Shown: positions 6,114-8,050 of the stretch, in pieces
How positions within the stretch are numbered: the first letter of the stretch is position 1
Layout: each line of letters begins with the position of its first letter
Assembly (NCBI GenBank): GCA_023423495.1
Contig: JAFAFM010000072.1
Coordinates: 1 to 8,050 of the forward strand
DNA length: 8,050 nt
Direction of reading: 5' to 3'
DNA from: Armatimonadota bacterium
GTDB taxonomy: Bacteria > Armatimonadota > Fimbriimonadia > Fimbriimonadales > Fimbriimonadaceae
Notes under the pieces: model-generated
Seen by the model: the letters and a program-made list of their open reading frames with translations, nothing else
Databases searched by the model: none
What the model was told of the DNA's origin: nothing
Program-made: the position numbers and the translations under genes

Positions 6114-6691
6114 AGCGAATCCTGCCCTTTCTTTGCTTAACGATGCTCCTGATGACCGGAGCGGTGGCTCAAAACGCACAATCCGCGGCCACCCTTCAGA
6201 AGATGCGGCAACTGGATCTTCTGAATCAGCTGATTCCCTTAGTCCTCACCAAGGAGCAGATAAGAAAAGTGCTTCCTGTCATCGAGCGCGCGCGCCGCGA
6301 CGTTAAAGTCCAGGAAGATGAAGAGGCCAAGCTACTTGCTCAGAAGGCCGCCCAAATCGATAAAGCGGTGAAGGATGGCGTGGAGAAGGGCGACGTTCCG
6401 AACAAGGAACTCTTAAAAGAGCTCAACGCCATGATTCGGTTCTTCGATATGAAGCGGGATGCGGTCGCAAATGACAACACCCAGATGGTGCTGGAAGTCA
6501 TGAAGACCACCCTCAATGCCGGACAGCTCAAGGCCGCGGCAAACTCGCTCAACCTGAAAGCATTCAATCCGAGCATTAAGGTCGAGGAGCTCAAGGAAGA
6601 AGACAAATTGAAATTCTTCGTCCGCGAGATCATGCTCGACCCGCTTGCATACGACATCCTGGTTCGAATGCAGTCTGGACAGCGCGGCTAG
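6110..6691 (+). CDS. Secreted helical protein with LTxxQ-like motifs
   Basis: The 193-residue product starts with a clear Sec signal peptide: MKR, a hydrophobic core LPFLCLTMLLMTG, and cleavage probably after AVA at residue 20. The mature protein is almost wholly helical and highly charged. LTKEQ (46-50) and the similar LNAGQ (135-139) recall the paired LTxxQ motifs of Spy/CpxP-type periplasmic chaperones and related stress proteins. That is a motif resemblance only, and the protein is longer than Spy. A C-terminal REIMLDPLAYDILVRM (172-187) looks like a conserved end helix. There is no Cys, so no disulfides or lipobox. The start overlaps the stop of the membrane-protein gene by ATGA. Its own stop TAG shares CTAG with the stop of the convergent peptidase, leaving no room for a terminator between them. 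Confidence 0.85.
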   Translation: MKRILPFLCLTMLLMTGAVAQNAQSAATLQKMRQLDLLNQLIPLVLTKEQIRKVLPVIERARRDVKVQEDEEAKLLAQKAAQIDKAVKDGVEKGDVPNKELLKELNAMIRFFDMKRDAVANDNTQMVLEVMKTTLNAGQLKAAANSLNLKAFNPSIKVEELKEEDKLKFFVREIMLDPLAYDILVRMQSGQRG

Positions 6692-8050
6692 GGCTTCGTC
6701 GATTCCTCGATAAACCGGCCAACGTCTGACTTCAGACGGTCCAGCGATGGGCCATGGATGTACATCATATGCCCGGCTTCATACTCACCGGTCTCGAAGT
6801 TGCCTTTGAGCCCTGCATCTAGGCCCATGTGATTCAACGTGTAATCCGTTGCCATGAAAGGCGTCGCGAGATCATAAAAGCCGCTTGCGATATAGACTCG
6901 CATATGCGGATTCTTGCTCATTGCTTTTCGTAGCGCCTCGCTGGTGTCGGGCATGCCCTGCCCCGCCGAGCCCCAGTTCCAATCCTGGAACACCTTGTTG
7001 AACACGTTGTATTCCAGGTCCGACTTGTAGCCCAACTCGGAGCGCACGTATTGGTTGAACGTTCCCACATAGGGAGGCATGAGGGCGCTAATACTCGGGT
7101 CGTGTTCGATCTGCTGGGCCGTGTGGTCTCCATCGATACCTACAAATCGGCTGTCTATTCGGCCAACCGTCCGCTTGCGATCTCGCAGGAGCTCTTTGCA
7201 GAAGCTGTGAATATTGATTCTCAGGTTGCTCTGGTCGATAAAAGCTGGCCGAAGCCCGGTGTACTTGGCGAGGTTTTGGATGGTGCGTTTTCGCTCTGCG
7301 GGAGTGATCGAGTCGCCCCGCGCCAAAATCGACGAATACTCCCCGAGTGCGTAGCGCTCCACTTCCCGCAGGAACCGCCTGAGGTCGCGCCGCTTCGGCA
7401 CGACGCCGTGGTAGTGGGCGGTGGCGGCATAGGTTGGCAGAAACAGCACGTACGGCAGGTCGTTGCCCTTCACGAATCGGGCGGTCTGGTAATTCAGGAT
7501 CGACGACACGAGAATGATGCCGTTGAAGGCGATGCCTCGGTCGATCAGATGCCCTGAAATGCCGGCGCTTCGCAGCGTTCCGTAGCTCTCACCGACCAGA
7601 TACAAGGGTGACGACCAGCGCTCGTTTCGCGAGATGTATAGCCGGATGAACTCACTGACGGACTCGATATCGCCTTGCACGCCAAGGTGCTTGTCCGAAA
7701 TCTCTTTATTCTTTGCGCGGCTGAAACCGGTGTTGATGGGGTCGATGAAGACGAGATCGGCATATTCAAGCCAAGTTGCTTCATTGTCGATGAGCCGGTG
7801 CGGGGGAGGCGGAAATTCACCGCTTTCCGTCATCTGGACCCGCTTCGGGCCCAGCGCCCCAAGGTGCAGCCATACCGAAGGAGACCCCGGTCCGCCGTTG
7901 AAGGAAAACATGAGCGGTCGGTTGGCCTTGTCCTTGGTTTCGACCGTATACGCCATGTAAAACATCTGCGCCTCGATCTCTTCGAACTCGTTTTTGAATG
8001 GCATCCGGCCGACGGTCGTTTTGTATTTGAGCTTCTTGCCACCCATGGTG
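6688..8050 (-). CDS. Peptidase S10 (serine carboxypeptidase-like), N-terminus outside the window
   Basis: A serine carboxypeptidase-type alpha/beta hydrolase, which in bacteria is usually exported and trims C-terminal residues of peptides. An internal ATG at 8046 opens 452 visible residues. The frame stays open to the window edge, and homology here starts mid-domain (GGKKLKYKTTVG), so the true start and any signal peptide lie beyond 8050. Numbering from that Met, FNGGPGSPSVW (49-59) is the oxyanion-hole loop, Ser154 in VGESYG is the nucleophile, Asp392 in GFYDLATP completes the charge relay and His426 in EAGHMMYIHG is the general base. The triad is complete, so an active enzyme is expected. 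Its stop shares CTAG with the convergent secreted-protein gene. Confidence 0.93.
   Translation of the reverse strand, partial: TMGGKKLKYKTTVGRMPFKNEFEEIEAQMFYMAYTVETKDKANRPLMFSFNGGPGSPSVWLHLGALGPKRVQMTESGEFPPPPHRLIDNEATWLEYADLVFIDPINTGFSRAKNKEISDKHLGVQGDIESVSEFIRLYISRNERWSSPLYLVGESYGTLRSAGISGHLIDRGIAFNGIILVSSILNYQTARFVKGNDLPYVLFLPTYAATAHYHGVVPKRRDLRRFLREVERYALGEYSSILARGDSITPAERKRTIQNLAKYTGLRPAFIDQSNLRINIHSFCKELLRDRKRTVGRIDSRFVGIDGDHTAQQIEHDPSISALMPPYVGTFNQYVRSELGYKSDLEYNVFNKVFQDWNWGSAGQGMPDTSEALRKAMSKNPHMRVYIASGFYDLATPFMATDYTLNHMGLDAGLKGNFETGEYEAGHMMYIHGPSLDRLKSDVGRFIEESTKP

Noticed and set aside
7051..7557. Plus-strand frame of 168 codons opposite the S10 peptidase
   Set aside because: It is antisense to the region between the peptidase's catalytic residues and shows no recognisable motif.

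Overview
The window looks like chromosomal housekeeping DNA from a bacterium, moderately GC-rich and tightly packed. There is no sign of mobile elements, CRISPR, tRNA or rRNA. The mix is a divergent FtsZ, a DapF with an odd active site, an S10 serine carboxypeptidase, an LTxxQ-type secreted helical protein and a large unrecognised coiled-coil protein. This would fit a little-studied Gram-negative-type phylum such as Armatimonadota (Fimbriimonas-like), but that placement is an impression from protein flavour and not a proof.

Layout. (1) Positions 1-1406, plus strand: the last 56 codons of a polyprenyl (isoprenyl) diphosphate synthase, then a 105-bp leader carrying a perfect DnaA-box consensus, then ftsZ, closed by a strong intrinsic terminator at 1467-1495. 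ftsZ therefore sits directly behind an isoprenoid gene and not behind ftsA/ftsQ. (2) Positions 1494-4733, minus strand: a three-gene unit read right to left, made of a hotdog-fold acyl-CoA thioesterase, a 653-residue protein of unknown function, and dapF (diaminopimelate epimerase). The last two are joined by a TTGA stop/start overlap. (3) A 63-bp divergent promoter region, 4734-4796. (4) Positions 4797-6691, plus strand: a PfkB-family sugar kinase, a small three-helix membrane protein and a secreted helical protein, the last two overlapping by ATGA. (5) Positions 6688-8050, minus strand: most of a bacterial S10 serine carboxypeptidase, converging on the preceding gene so that both stop codons share one CTAG.

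Functionally, the left half touches division and the cell envelope: isoprenoid supply, Z-ring formation and meso-diaminopimelate for peptidoglycan and lysine. The right half is sugar phosphorylation plus envelope or secreted proteins. The items most worth following up are the DnaA box in the ftsZ leader, the 653-residue protein (possibly a distant BshC-like architecture), the Asn-to-Ser changes in the DapF active site, and the paired hairpins at the end of the polyprenyl synthase gene.
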